From positions 1 through 64,000 of the forward strand of contig JAEEYE010000010.1 of the NCBI GenBank assembly GCA_016291665.1: a stretch of DNA of 64,000 nucleotides, given 5' to 3'. Source of the DNA: Oxalobacter sp. GTDB taxonomy: Bacteria > Pseudomonadota > Gammaproteobacteria > Burkholderiales > Burkholderiaceae_D. The notes beneath the pieces are model-generated. The model ran no database searches and was not told the DNA's origin. It saw only the letters and a program-made list of their open reading frames with translations. Shown one piece after another: positions 46,405 through 55,069 of this stretch (the stretch's first letter is position 1; the number at the start of each line of letters is the position of its first letter). The translations under genes were made by a program, and so were the position numbers.

Positions 46405-49400
46405 ATGGCTATATTGGGCAAAATGCGATTTACGCTGGAAGATATCAAACGTCAGTTTGACTCCAAGACCTACTCACTTGGGTTGGCTTATGCCCAAAAA
46501 AAATGCGTCGTCCAGATTCAGCGCTCAGGAAATTTAATCCGGGCAAAAGTGCAGGAATCAAACAATACCGCTTACCATCAGAACATTTTCATCAAGTCGA
46601 CGACGTCTGGCATCCAGTTCCAAGGAACCTGTTCTTGTCCCGAGGTACTGAATTGTCATCATGTTGCCGCAGTCTTATTGTCGATCGTTCGCCAAGACGA
46701 ACTATCAAACCGCGATGCTGCATTGAATTCACCTTTGGCTGGTTGGGTCAATAAACTCTATCAAACACTAAACCCGAATGCACCTGAAGCATTGGCCGCA
46801 AAGATAGCGAAGCAGGATTTATCAGAAAAACTGTTGTTTGTACTTTCTCCAGATCCGGCGGATAGGCAGATATTCCTGAGCCTTTGTCGCGTTCGTACAA
46901 AAAGAAGCGGACAACTGACAAGTACCACCGTTATTACAGATGTCGATTCATTGATTAAGGAGAAGCCTGCGTGCCTGCATGATAGGAATATTGATACAGT
47001 CCGACTGTTTGCTGCTTTAAGTTGCGGAGTGCCTTCATCTAGTGCGGGTTTGGCCCAGGTTCAGGGGAATCTTGGGGGGCAATTGATTGAAATGTTGATG
47101 ACACGTGGGGAACTATTTTGGTCGAATACAAGGGCGGATATTGGAACCGGCCTTTTCTTCCCGTTGGTCATGTCTCCAGAACGTGCGGCAGATCTAGTAT
47201 GGGATGAGTCTGGAACCAAGTTACGCCTAAGGTGGCGGTTTGCGAATGTGACTGGTAAACGCCGTTCTTCTGGGATGATTGACTATATATTGCCGACAGA
47301 ACCAGCGTGGTATATCGATAACCTATCCTCAGGGAAGCTTAAGCTTTCGCCGCGGCTTGAAAGTGTGCCTTTTACACATCTTCATGAAATTGTTACTCAT
47401 ATGCCGGTTGTCCCCCTTTCAAGACGGTTAGAAGTTTCTAGACTGCTGGTTGAACAAGGGCTTGAAAGTGATATTCCTCTGCCGGAACCGTTGAAGGAAA
47501 CAGTTTTTGATGACGTTTTTCCTGAACCTGTTTTGTACCTTGGATGTAGGCCGTATTTCCATAGTGAGTCTGAATTACCGGAATGGTTTGATTATGTCCA
47601 ACTTTCGTTCAGTTACGAGGGGAAGGTTGCTTATTATGGTTCCGCATTACCAATCATTAAGGAGGTTGGAAAAGGTGAGATTGAACGGATTATCCGTGAT
47701 ACTTTAACAGAGGAAGCATGTGCTGATGCCTTAATCCAAGTGGGATTCCGCCAGCCGCTGGAAACAGAATATCCTTTACGGACGGTACCTGGGGTATTGG
47801 CACTGGATAAGCCCTCTCAATGGCTTCGTTTTATTCAAGAGACGTTACCGAAGTTACGTTCGGAAGGGTGGCGTATTACCAAGTCTCCGGATTTTCGGTA
47901 CAACATGCAGCCAGTTAAACGCTGGTATGCGGATGTTATCGCACATGGTGAATCAGACAGGGATCATTTCTCCCTAGAGTTAGGGGTTGTTGTTGGGCGT
48001 CGGCATTATTCCCTTTTCCCACTTTTGGTTCCTTTGCTTAAGCAATATCCTGAAGCCTTTGCTTATGAAGGGCTTGATGAACATGGCGCAGAAGAAGTCA
48101 TCTTGGCAACATTGCCCGATAAGAGTCGGGTTTCACTCCCTTGGCAGGTTGTAGCGCCAATTTTGCGAATTTTGGGTGAGTTGTATTATCTGGATGACAG
48201 CCAGACAGCACTGGTTATGCATCGCCTTGACAGTGCGCGCTTGGCAGAATTGGAAAAGGCCGTTAAGTTGCAATGGATAAACGCGGAACCGCTCCTTGCA
48301 ATGGGGCGTAAACTTTTGGAATTCAACGGTGTTAAGACGGTAATGCCGCCAGCAACACTCAAGGCAACATTGCGCGATTATCAGGTTGAAGGGGTTTCCT
48401 GGATGCAGTATTTGCGGGAGTATTCCTTAGCAGGCATTCTGGCTGATGACATGGGGCTTGGCAAAACGTTGCAGACTTTGGCGCACATCCTCCTTGAAAA
48501 GGAATCAGGAAGGCTGACATCGCCCGCCTTGGTTGTTGCTCCGACCAGTTTGATGGGGAACTGGCAGGATGAAGCAAAACGATTTACACCCTCGTTAGAA
48601 GTTTTGCTTTTACATGGGAAAGACAGGGCGCAGCATTTCAATCGTATTGATGGCAGTGATATTGTATTGACAACCTATGCGTTGTTGCCGAGGGATGGCG
48701 ATGAACTGATACAGCATCATTTCCATATGATCATTTTGGATGAGTCCCAATACATCAAGAATAATCGTTCCAAAGCAGCACAGGTCGTGTCAAAACTAGT
48801 TGCAACCCACCGGCTTTGCTTGACAGGGACACCACTTGAAAATCATCTTGGCGAATTGTGGTCGCAGTTCCATTTTTTGCTACCCGGTCTTCTTGGCACT
48901 GAAAAGGCATTCAATAGTAGCTTCCGTCATGCTATTGAACGTCAGGGAGATAGGACTAAGCAACAGATCTTGAATCGACGGATCCATCCTTTCCTGTTAC
49001 GCCGTACAAAAGATCGCGTAGCCCGGGAATTGCCTATGAAGACTGAGATAGTACGGTACGTCGATTTGGGCGCAGCGCAGCGACAGATTTATGAGTCGAT
49101 GCGTGAATTGATGGATCGTAAGTTGGAAGAAGAGATTGCTAAGTTGGGGATTGCCCATTGCCAGGTGATTATCTTAGAAGCGCTCCTGAAACTGCGACAG
49201 GTTTGTTGTGATCCGCGTCTTTTGAAGGGAAGTTATCGCAAGACCCATGCGTCAGCCAAATTGACAGAGCTGATGTTGATGTTAACTGAGCTTCTTCAGG
49301 AAGGCAGGCGTATCTTAGTGTTCTCACAGTTTACGAGTATGTTGGCATTGATTGAGCAAGAACTAATGTTAAGGGGCATACAGTACGAGTTGTTGACAGG

Positions 49401-49791
49401 GGAAACGGTTGATCGTTCAGGTGCTATCCGGCGCTTCCAGAGCGGGGAAGTCAGTGTGTTTCTGATTAGCCTTAAGGCAGGTGGCGTGGGGCTTAACCTG
49501 ACGGCAGCCGATACGGTCATCCATTATGATCCTTGGTGGAATCCGGCAGTTGAGAACCAAGCGACAGACCGTGCTTGGCGGATTGGCCAAGATAAGCCGG
49601 TTTTCGTTTATCGTCTGATTGCAAGGGGCACGCTGGAAGAACAGATTCAACGCCTTCAAGCGAAAAAGCATCGTCTGGCAGATGCCATGCTTTCTTCAAG
49701 TCTAGGACAGGCCGAGCAGTTTAAGATTACGACAGAAGATCTACAATCGATTTTCAGGCCGATGGAACTACCGTTCGTACCAGAAGAATAG
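46405..49791 (+). CDS. SNF2-family helicase with N-terminal SWIM zinc finger
   Basis: A 1128-residue protein. A SWIM zinc finger is near the N-terminus (C76-x-C78, C84-x-H86 in CSCPEVLNCHH). Residues about 650-1110 form a complete SNF2/Rad54-type ATPase: DDMGLGKTLQ around 681, DESQYIKN, LTGTPLENHLGELWSQ, and the final QATDRAWRIGQ. Such proteins translocate on double-stranded DNA; RapA-like and repair roles have been proposed. It stands alone and has no methyltransferase or nuclease neighbours, so there is no sign of a defence island. Confidence 0.92.
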   Translation: MAILGKMRFTLEDIKRQFDSKTYSLGLAYAQKKCVVQIQRSGNLIRAKVQESNNTAYHQNIFIKSTTSGIQFQGTCSCPEVLNCHHVAAVLLSIVRQDELSNRDAALNSPLAGWVNKLYQTLNPNAPEALAAKIAKQDLSEKLLFVLSPDPADRQIFLSLCRVRTKRSGQLTSTTVITDVDSLIKEKPACLHDRNIDTVRLFAALSCGVPSSSAGLAQVQGNLGGQLIEMLMTRGELFWSNTRADIGTGLFFPLVMSPERAADLVWDESGTKLRLRWRFANVTGKRRSSGMIDYILPTEPAWYIDNLSSGKLKLSPRLESVPFTHLHEIVTHMPVVPLSRRLEVSRLLVEQGLESDIPLPEPLKETVFDDVFPEPVLYLGCRPYFHSESELPEWFDYVQLSFSYEGKVAYYGSALPIIKEVGKGEIERIIRDTLTEEACADALIQVGFRQPLETEYPLRTVPGVLALDKPSQWLRFIQETLPKLRSEGWRITKSPDFRYNMQPVKRWYADVIAHGESDRDHFSLELGVVVGRRHYSLFPLLVPLLKQYPEAFAYEGLDEHGAEEVILATLPDKSRVSLPWQVVAPILRILGELYYLDDSQTALVMHRLDSARLAELEKAVKLQWINAEPLLAMGRKLLEFNGVKTVMPPATLKATLRDYQVEGVSWMQYLREYSLAGILADDMGLGKTLQTLAHILLEKESGRLTSPALVVAPTSLMGNWQDEAKRFTPSLEVLLLHGKDRAQHFNRIDGSDIVLTTYALLPRDGDELIQHHFHMIILDESQYIKNNRSKAAQVVSKLVATHRLCLTGTPLENHLGELWSQFHFLLPGLLGTEKAFNSSFRHAIERQGDRTKQQILNRRIHPFLLRRTKDRVARELPMKTEIVRYVDLGAAQRQIYESMRELMDRKLEEEIAKLGIAHCQVIILEALLKLRQVCCDPRLLKGSYRKTHASAKLTELMLMLTELLQEGRRILVFSQFTSMLALIEQELMLRGIQYELLTGETVDRSGAIRRFQSGEVSVFLISLKAGGVGLNLTAADTVIHYDPWWNPAVENQATDRAWRIGQDKPVFVYRLIARGTLEEQIQRLQAKKHRLADAMLSSSLGQAEQFKITTEDLQSIFRPMELPFVPEE

Positions 49792-49819
49792 CTTTTGTCG
49801 TCATCTTCTAGAAAAAAGC

Positions 49820-49864
49820 AGTTCCAAAACAACGCAAAATAGTACACAATAAGAAATTGGAACT
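49820..49864. repeat. 8-bp inverted repeat in the aminotransferase upstream region
   Basis: AGTTCCAA (49820-49827) and TTGGAACT (49857-49864) are exact reverse complements 29 bases apart, around an A/C-rich stretch with weak promoter-like sequences (TTCCAA at 49822, CACAAT at 49845). Confidence 0.55.
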
Positions 49865-49868
49865 TCTT

Positions 49869-49887
49869 CACCAGATACAGTCTGGTG
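49869..49887 (+). promoter_or_regulatory. Perfect hairpin in the aminotransferase leader
   Basis: CACCAGA (49869-49875), loop TACAG, TCTGGTG (49881-49887), followed by GATAGCTTATTTTT. A 7-bp perfect stem 33 bases before the ATG could stabilise the mRNA or work as an attenuator. Confidence 0.55.
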
Positions 49888-49920
49888 GATAGCTTATTTT
49901 TCCCAGAGAGTACAAGAATT

Positions 49921-51141
49921 ATGGCAGCAGACAATATTGATACCTTCATCCCGCCACAACGTATCCTGATGGGTCCTGGACCATCCAATATCCACCCACG
50001 GGTACTGAAGGCCATGAGCGAGCCTGTCATCGGCTACATGGATCCTATCTTTGTGCAGATGATGGCTGAATTAAAGGAACTGATCCGTTACGTTTACCAG
50101 ACTGACAACATGCTTTCTTACCCGGTTTCAGGACCTGGTTCCGTCGGGATGGAAAACTGTTTCGTCAACCTCGTTCAGCCTGGTGACAAGGTTGTTGTCT
50201 GTCGTAATGGTGTCTTTGGCGGCCGCATGATTGAAAACGTCCTGCGTTGCGGTGCAACGCCAGTCATCCTGGAAGGTGTCTGGGGCGAACCGATTGACCT
50301 CAATGCCCTGGAAGACCTGCTGAAGAAGACCCCTGAAGCACGTGTCGTTGCTTTCGTCCACGGTGAAACGTCAACGGGTGTCGTTTCTGACGCGAAGACC
50401 ATCGCTGAAATTGCCCACCGCTATGACTGCCTGACCATTGTTGATGCAGTAACCTCCTTGGCTGGTGTTCCAGTCCTCGCCAAAGAATGGGATCTGGATG
50501 CAGTCTACTCTGCTGGTCAGAAATGCCTGTCCTGCACCCCAGGGCTTGCACCATCTACGTTCAACCAGCGTGTGATTGACTTCGTTACCGGCCGTAAAGA
50601 CAAGATCCAGAGTTGGTTCATGGATATGACCATGATCCTTGAGTATTGGGGCAAGACCGTCCGTACTTACCACCACACGGCTCCAATCAATGCACTGTAT
50701 GCTCTGCATGAAGCATTGTTGATGCTGAAAGAAGAAGGCCTTGAAAATGTTTGGGCACGTCACCGCAGCAACTATGAAGCCCTGCGCGATGGCCTTGAAG
50801 CGATGGGTCTGGAATTCCTGGTTAAGGAAGAATACCGTCTGCCACAGATCAGTACCGTGAAGGTTCCAGAAGGGGTCAGCGAACCACAGTTGCGCGCTGA
50901 ATTGCTGAAGATGAGCAGCCTTGAGATTGGAGCTGGTTTAGGACCTCTGGCTGGTAAGGTATGGCGTTTTGGCCTGATGGGTCAGACATCCCGTCCAGAC
51001 TATGTGCTGACCTGCCTGGCATCCATGGAAAAAATCCTGCCAACCTTGGGTTACCCAGTCAAACCTGGCGTTGCCGTTGCAGCAGCACACAAACGTTACG
51101 CTGCACAGCATGCTGCCGCAGCGGAAAAAGCACTCGCTTAA
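49921..51141 (+). CDS. Alanine/serine--glyoxylate aminotransferase (class V)
   Basis: A 406-residue PLP enzyme of the AGXT/SGAT group. MGPGPSNIHPRVL near the start and the PLP lysine K201 in SAGQKCLSCTPG are diagnostic. It would transaminate glyoxylate to glycine using alanine or serine, a useful step for a cell that makes glyoxylate from oxalate. The ATG at 49921 is chosen; an upstream GTG at 49885 falls in a leader hairpin. The codon choice is visibly more C-ending and uniform than in neighbours, which suggests high expression. It is flanked by a structured leader and a terminator. Confidence 0.9.
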   Translation: MAADNIDTFIPPQRILMGPGPSNIHPRVLKAMSEPVIGYMDPIFVQMMAELKELIRYVYQTDNMLSYPVSGPGSVGMENCFVNLVQPGDKVVVCRNGVFGGRMIENVLRCGATPVILEGVWGEPIDLNALEDLLKKTPEARVVAFVHGETSTGVVSDAKTIAEIAHRYDCLTIVDAVTSLAGVPVLAKEWDLDAVYSAGQKCLSCTPGLAPSTFNQRVIDFVTGRKDKIQSWFMDMTMILEYWGKTVRTYHHTAPINALYALHEALLMLKEEGLENVWARHRSNYEALRDGLEAMGLEFLVKEEYRLPQISTVKVPEGVSEPQLRAELLKMSSLEIGAGLGPLAGKVWRFGLMGQTSRPDYVLTCLASMEKILPTLGYPVKPGVAVAAAHKRYAAQHAAAAEKALA

Positions 51142-51163
51142 TTAGGGAGAGTGTTCAATTAAA

Positions 51164-51193
51164 ACAGGCGTCCAAAAGTGGGCGTCTGTTTTT
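51164..51193 (+). terminator. Rho-independent terminator after the aminotransferase gene
   Basis: ACAGGCGTCC (51164-51173) pairs with GGGCGTCTGT (51180-51189) through 10 bp including two G-T pairs, then T5 (51189-51193). Confidence 0.75.
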
Positions 51194-51252
51194 GTATGTA
51201 GTTCTACGACATCATTGTTTCTGTCATTGGTGTTGTCTCTTAGGAGTAGTGG

Positions 51253-51795
51253 TTGCTGACCGAGCTGTTAAGTGTTTGCTTTGAAATCATTCCAATGATT
51301 TTGGGATGTGCGTTCCTGTTACGCTTCTGGGCGCATCGCAGCCATGCGGTTGTCCCCTTCAATGTTGCTCGTTGCATTGTTTTGATGACGGAATGGCTGG
51401 TGATGCCTTTGCACAAGACCGTGTTTATGAAAAGAGGCGGTGAGTGGGCATCGTTGGTTGCTGCTGTCTTGATTGCTTGGATGGCTTCAGTCCTCAATAC
51501 TTGGCTGTTCGGTTTGGTGACTGTCCAGATGGTCATTTTCCTGACATTGATGTCATTGGTACGCTGGGTATGTTATGGCTTCATGGCCATGTTGTTCATC
51601 GAAGCGGTCTTGAGTTGGGTGAATCCTGCTGCGCCATTTGCGTTTTTCATCAGGAGTATGACAGAGCCGTTATTAAGGCCTGTCAGGCGGGTTGTACCTA
51701 CGTTGGGGCAATTTGATTTCTCCCCGATGATTGTGTTTTTCCTGCTTCATCTCATGTTAAGGTTGATTTCCCAGTTACTTTCTTTTTTGGTATGA
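51253..51795 (+). CDS. yggT: YggT family membrane protein
   Basis: A 180-residue inner-membrane protein with four or five hydrophobic segments and two copies of the YggT repeat; the second, TEPLLRPVRRVVPTLGQFDFSP, is well conserved (core LRPVRRVVP). The gene starts at a TTG (51253) after AGGAG; the next in-frame ATG at 51295 would cut the first helix. The function is not known. An ATGA overlap couples it to the DUF167 gene. Confidence 0.86.
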   Translation: MLTELLSVCFEIIPMILGCAFLLRFWAHRSHAVVPFNVARCIVLMTEWLVMPLHKTVFMKRGGEWASLVAAVLIAWMASVLNTWLFGLVTVQMVIFLTLMSLVRWVCYGFMAMLFIEAVLSWVNPAAPFAFFIRSMTEPLLRPVRRVVPTLGQFDFSPMIVFFLLHLMLRLISQLLSFLV

Positions 51796-52094
51796 CAGTT
51801 CCTTGGCTTTCCCAGACAAAAAACGGTATCAGGCTTGCTGTTCAGGTTTCTCCTAATGCAAAAAAGTCTGAGGTCATTATTGATGATAATGAGGCATTGC
51901 GTGTGCGCCTTCAGGCTCAACCTGTTGATGGCAAGGCAAATGAGGCTTTGGTTGCATTTCTTTCCAAGAAGCTTAAGGTGCCCAAACGCCAGATTGAGAT
52001 TACGCATGGAACTTCGTCTCGCAAGAAGCTCTTAGAAATCGTGGATTCGGGTTATACGCTCGAAGCACTAGAAGAGAAAATTAGGACAATTTGA
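51792..52094 (+). CDS. yggU: DUF167 family protein (YggU)
   Basis: A 100-residue small cytoplasmic protein; VQVSPNAKKSEV, RLQAQPVDGKANEAL and FLSKKLKVPKRQIEI are the family blocks. The role is unknown. yggT-yggU order is conserved in many proteobacteria, often with yggS, which lies 1 kb further on. It ends 5 bases from the convergent ampD. Confidence 0.92.
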   Translation: MTVPWLSQTKNGIRLAVQVSPNAKKSEVIIDDNEALRVRLQAQPVDGKANEALVAFLSKKLKVPKRQIEITHGTSSRKKLLEIVDSGYTLEALEEKIRTI

Positions 52095-52099
52095 ATTCA

Positions 52100-52711
52100 T
52101 CACGTCTTCTCTTTATTGCCAAACCACGTGGCTAGGGAGACGCCATTGTCTGTTAACAGCCGGTTGTAGTGTTGCCAGTCAAAGAAAGGGCCTGGATCTG
52201 TTTTACGGGCAGGCGCAATGTGTTCGTGTCCTGTGATGTGTTGCATTGAAGGATAACGGGTAGCCAGAGCTTTTGTGAGTGCAGTTAAGGTTAAGTACTG
52301 TATGGGTTCAAAGGCGACAAAATCAGTCCCTTCGACTTCAATGCCGATTGAGAAGTCATTACAGCTTTCTTTTTCCTTGAAAGATGAAACACCGGCATGC
52401 CAGGCTCGTTTTTCGGTTGGGACAAATTGGACGAGTTCTCCTGTTCGCCTGATAAAGAAATGGGATGAGACTTTTAGTTCACGTAGTTGGTCGAAAAAGG
52501 GATGGACATCAAAATCTAGGCGATTCAAGAACATGTCCGCAATGAAAGGCCCTCCGAACTGGCCAGGTGGAAGTGATATGTTATGGATGACAAGCAATTC
52601 AACAGGTTGCCCTTCAGGACGTTCATTATGGTTGGGAGAGGGTAGCTGGCGTGCCTGTGGACACCAGCCATCTTGGTCAATAGTGAGGGGGGGGAGGGCT
52701 TTTGCAATCAT
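52100..52711 (-). CDS. ampD: 1,6-anhydro-N-acetylmuramyl-L-alanine amidase AmpD
   Basis: A 203-residue cytoplasmic zinc amidase that removes the peptide from anhydro-muropeptides during cell-wall recycling and so keeps AmpR-type beta-lactamase induction low. Zinc ligands appear in VIHNISLPPGQFGG, and in GHEHIAPARKTDPG with histidine and aspartate. It has no signal peptide. It begins in an ATGA overlap with the upstream membrane-protein gene. Confidence 0.94.
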   Translation of the reverse strand: MIAKALPPLTIDQDGWCPQARQLPSPNHNERPEGQPVELLVIHNISLPPGQFGGPFIADMFLNRLDFDVHPFFDQLRELKVSSHFFIRRTGELVQFVPTEKRAWHAGVSSFKEKESCNDFSIGIEVEGTDFVAFEPIQYLTLTALTKALATRYPSMQHITGHEHIAPARKTDPGPFFDWQHYNRLLTDNGVSLATWFGNKEKT

Positions 52712-53061
52712 GGTCTCATGCTATGGTCGCTGGAATACCAAGCGGCAGCGTGTTCTTGGCAGCAAAAAGTATGTCCAGCGCGTTTGGTTGCCTGCGAAAC
52801 AGGGATGAAGACATTGCAGTGCTCGCAGCAAACCATCTGTTCAGCGCCGTTGTTGGGTTGATCTTGGGGCGGTTGTCCAAATGATCCTTTTGAAAAGGGA
52901 CCAAAGGGAGGAAAGCCATTTTTAAAAGGATTATCCTGATTAGGATTGTCTGGGTTATTGGGATCCATACCAGGGCGCAAAACAATCATATTTCCCTTTA
53001 GGTTTTTAATGATGGCGGCGATGACAACAATGACAACGCCAATCCAGAGCAGGAGTGTCAT
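52708..53061 (-). CDS. Small membrane protein with C-terminal Cys/His metal-binding motif (PP0621 family)
   Basis: A 117-residue protein: one N-terminal membrane helix (residues 3-18), a proline/asparagine-rich linker (30-72) and a C-terminal cluster C79-x2-C82 ... C101-x2-H104 that looks like a treble-clef or zinc knuckle. Proteins of this kind commonly precede ampD in beta- and gammaproteobacteria; the function is unknown. Translational overlap with ampD suggests a link to cell-wall recycling. Confidence 0.82.
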   Translation of the reverse strand: MTLLLWIGVVIVVIAAIIKNLKGNMIVLRPGMDPNNPDNPNQDNPFKNGFPPFGPFSKGSFGQPPQDQPNNGAEQMVCCEHCNVFIPVSQATKRAGHTFCCQEHAAAWYSSDHSMRP

Positions 53062-53144
53062 CTAAAGAATCCTTGGATTTTGTGTGAAAAGGACATGATA
53101 CGGCATATCTTTATAACTGGCTATCATACGTTTCATCTTGGAAT

Positions 53145-53150
53145 TATAAT
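53145..53150 (+). promoter_or_regulatory. Possible -10 element for yggS
   Basis: A perfect TATAAT placed so that transcription would begin about 22 bases before the yggS ATG. No convincing -35 lies 16-18 bases upstream. Confidence 0.4.
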
Positions 53151-53178
53151 GGGTCGGACATTTTCCAAGGACAAACTC

Positions 53179-53886
53179 ATGGCTTCCATTAAAGAATCCT
53201 TAAAAGCGGTAAAACAGCAGTTGGCGTCAGCTGCCCAGCAATGTGCCCGTAATCCAGAGGACGTAAAACTGCTCGCTGTGTCTAAGACGAAACCGGTTGA
53301 TGCCATACTGGAGGCGGCCGATGCAGGACAAAGGGCTTTTGGCGAAAATTATGAACAGGAAGGCGTGGCTAAGATTCAGGCAATTAAGGAATTGCGCCCT
53401 GACCTTAAATTGGAATGGCATTTTATAGGGCCTGTTCAAGGGAACAAGACGCGAGCTATTGCGACAAATTTTGATTGGGTGCATGCGGTCGACAGAGAAC
53501 GTATTGCCAAGCGTCTCTCTGACCAGCGTCCGGCGGGGATGCCTCCCATAAATATTTGTATTCAAGTGAATATCAGTGGAGAAGCCAGTAAAAGCGGAGT
53601 TACCCCACAGGAGGTACTTTCTCTTGCAAAGGCGATTAGTGCCTACCCAAACCTGCGGCTGAGGGGGTTGATGGCTATTCCAGAGCCGGAGGATGATCCT
53701 GCCAAACAGCATGAACCATTTAAAGCGATGAAGGCGTTATTAGGCCAACTTCAGGAAAATGGTTTTGATGTGGATACGCTATCGATGGGTATGTCGGCAG
53801 ATATGGTACCTGCCATTGAAGAAGGTGCGACGGTTGTCAGGATTGGCACCGCGATTTTTGGAGCCCGCAGCTATAGTACCGAATGA
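53179..53886 (+). CDS. yggS: YggS family pyridoxal-phosphate homeostasis protein
   Basis: A 235-residue PLP-binding TIM-barrel protein without known catalysis, involved in B6 and amino/keto acid balance. The PLP lysine is in KLLAVSKTKP near residue 35; GENYEQEG, WHFIGPVQGNK and SMGMSADM follow in family order. The ATG at 53179 is preceded by AAGGA; the frame is open some 33 codons upstream. Confidence 0.94.
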   Translation: MASIKESLKAVKQQLASAAQQCARNPEDVKLLAVSKTKPVDAILEAADAGQRAFGENYEQEGVAKIQAIKELRPDLKLEWHFIGPVQGNKTRAIATNFDWVHAVDRERIAKRLSDQRPAGMPPINICIQVNISGEASKSGVTPQEVLSLAKAISAYPNLRLRGLMAIPEPEDDPAKQHEPFKAMKALLGQLQENGFDVDTLSMGMSADMVPAIEEGATVVRIGTAIFGARSYSTE

Positions 53887-53910
53887 TGATTGAGCCTGAA
53901 CTTTAAGAAC

Positions 53911-53936
53911 GGCATTGCTACAGCTGTAGCAATGCC
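53911..53936. repeat. 26-base perfect palindrome between convergent genes
   Basis: GGCATTGCTACAG (53911-53923) is followed without spacer by its exact reverse complement (53924-53936). It lies between the end of yggS and the end of the unknown gene at 53960, so it may terminate both, but there is no T run. Confidence 0.8.
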
Positions 53937-53959
53937 ATTGGGAGGTAATCTGCTGAATA

Positions 53960-54217
53960 TCAGTCGGCTGGGCGAGGGTCTTCGATTGAAAGACGGTATT
54001 GGTATTTCAATTGAGGGGTTGGTGCAGGAACCTCGGTAATCGCACGTGGGTCGAGGCGTACCTTATAGAGAGGTTTGAGGTTTTCTGCTGAGGAGTCTTC
54101 TGCCCATTCAAAGACGGCATAAGGGATTTTTCCTTGATAGAACATATCGACGGTGTAAATGCCTTTGAATTCCCCAAATTGGGTAATCATGGCACGCATT
54201 TTTGAGACTTCCTGCAT
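53960..54217 (-). CDS. Unknown small protein, second gene of a two-gene operon
   Basis: An 85-residue protein I do not recognise. It has no signal peptide or membrane segment; the middle (YTVDMFYQGKIPYAVFEW) is beta-like and the C-terminus is proline-rich. The ATG at 54217 follows a GGAG site; another in-frame ATG is six codons in. It follows the 252-residue gene by 11 bases in the same direction, so the two probably act together. Confidence 0.7.
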   Translation of the reverse strand: MQEVSKMRAMITQFGEFKGIYTVDMFYQGKIPYAVFEWAEDSSAENLKPLYKVRLDPRAITEVPAPTPQLKYQYRLSIEDPRPAD

Positions 54218-54228
54218 ATTTTTCTCCG

Positions 54229-54987
54229 TTATTCGTTAATGTCGCAAAGGCCAGACCAGCTTATGTAGACCTTGTCGCCACGATAGATTGGTAATGGTTT
54301 TTCACCTTCCTTAAGAGGTGTATTAATATCCTGTTTTTCATTGGCAAAAAGGACGTATGCAAAGTTACCGGTAGCGTTCTTTGGTTTGTACTTGGCTTCG
54401 ATTTCCTTGATATTTGCCGGAATCTTAGCTTCTTCAGGCCAGCGGACAGCTTGGACAACGACCCATTGTGAACCTTGTTCGCCACCCAGCCAAATAGAAG
54501 GTTGCAGTTCTGGATTGCTGTTGGCTGCGAGCACCTGTTCGCCTGCTTGGGCTAGGTTCAGTTTGGCTGCTTGGACTGCAAAGTCGTGGAGTTCCCAGTC
54601 GGTTAATTCTATTTTTTCGTCGGTGACTAAATCTGGCGGATTGATGGTAGAACCATCTTCTGCCGAGACTAGCCCCCAACCTTCCTTATTAGCTGGCAGC
54701 CAGGAACCGAAGCTAAAGCGCATTGGCATTAAGCAGGCATGGCCTTTGCAGGCTTGAGCTATTTTCATCAAGTCTTCCTGCGTGCCGGGTGATTCAATCA
54801 GATCATCGGCGTCAATGACGCGGACAAAGAAGAGCTGGTTGCCGAGACGAAATGAGAGATGTTCCATGAGAGGTACGTCAAGTGTTGCGCGCATCCAGGC
54901 GATGCTCTGGTCACCAGCTTTCCTTTGAAGCCAGGAGCCAGCCGCTTGCCAGCAGTCAATGAATTCTTCAGTCGCTTGTATTGCCAT
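54229..54987 (-). CDS. Unknown protein, first gene of a two-gene operon
   Basis: A 252-residue soluble-looking protein that I cannot assign to a family. It is rich in tryptophan (several WLQRK, WELHDF, SQWVVVQAVRW segments) and in acidic residues, without signal peptide, membrane helices, nucleotide-binding loop or metal cluster. The ATG at 54987 (MAIQATEEF) follows AGGTAAC; the frame is open 19 codons upstream. Two 13-base direct repeats lie about 85-120 bases before the start. Normal codon use and good ribosome sites support a real gene. Confidence 0.75.
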   Translation of the reverse strand: MAIQATEEFIDCWQAAGSWLQRKAGDQSIAWMRATLDVPLMEHLSFRLGNQLFFVRVIDADDLIESPGTQEDLMKIAQACKGHACLMPMRFSFGSWLPANKEGWGLVSAEDGSTINPPDLVTDEKIELTDWELHDFAVQAAKLNLAQAGEQVLAANSNPELQPSIWLGGEQGSQWVVVQAVRWPEEAKIPANIKEIEAKYKPKNATGNFAYVLFANEKQDINTPLKEGEKPLPIYRGDKVYISWSGLCDINE

Positions 54988-55069
54988 AATAGTTACCTGT
55001 TCAATGATGCCAAGCCCTGGATACCTGTTGGGAGCGTCGGGCATGTCATATGGTTGATAGGGATTTGGT

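Noticed and set aside
46405-49791. SNF2 helicase as part of a phage-defence island
   Set aside because: Flanking genes are a nitroreductase and an aminotransferase; no nuclease, methyltransferase or other defence gene is close.
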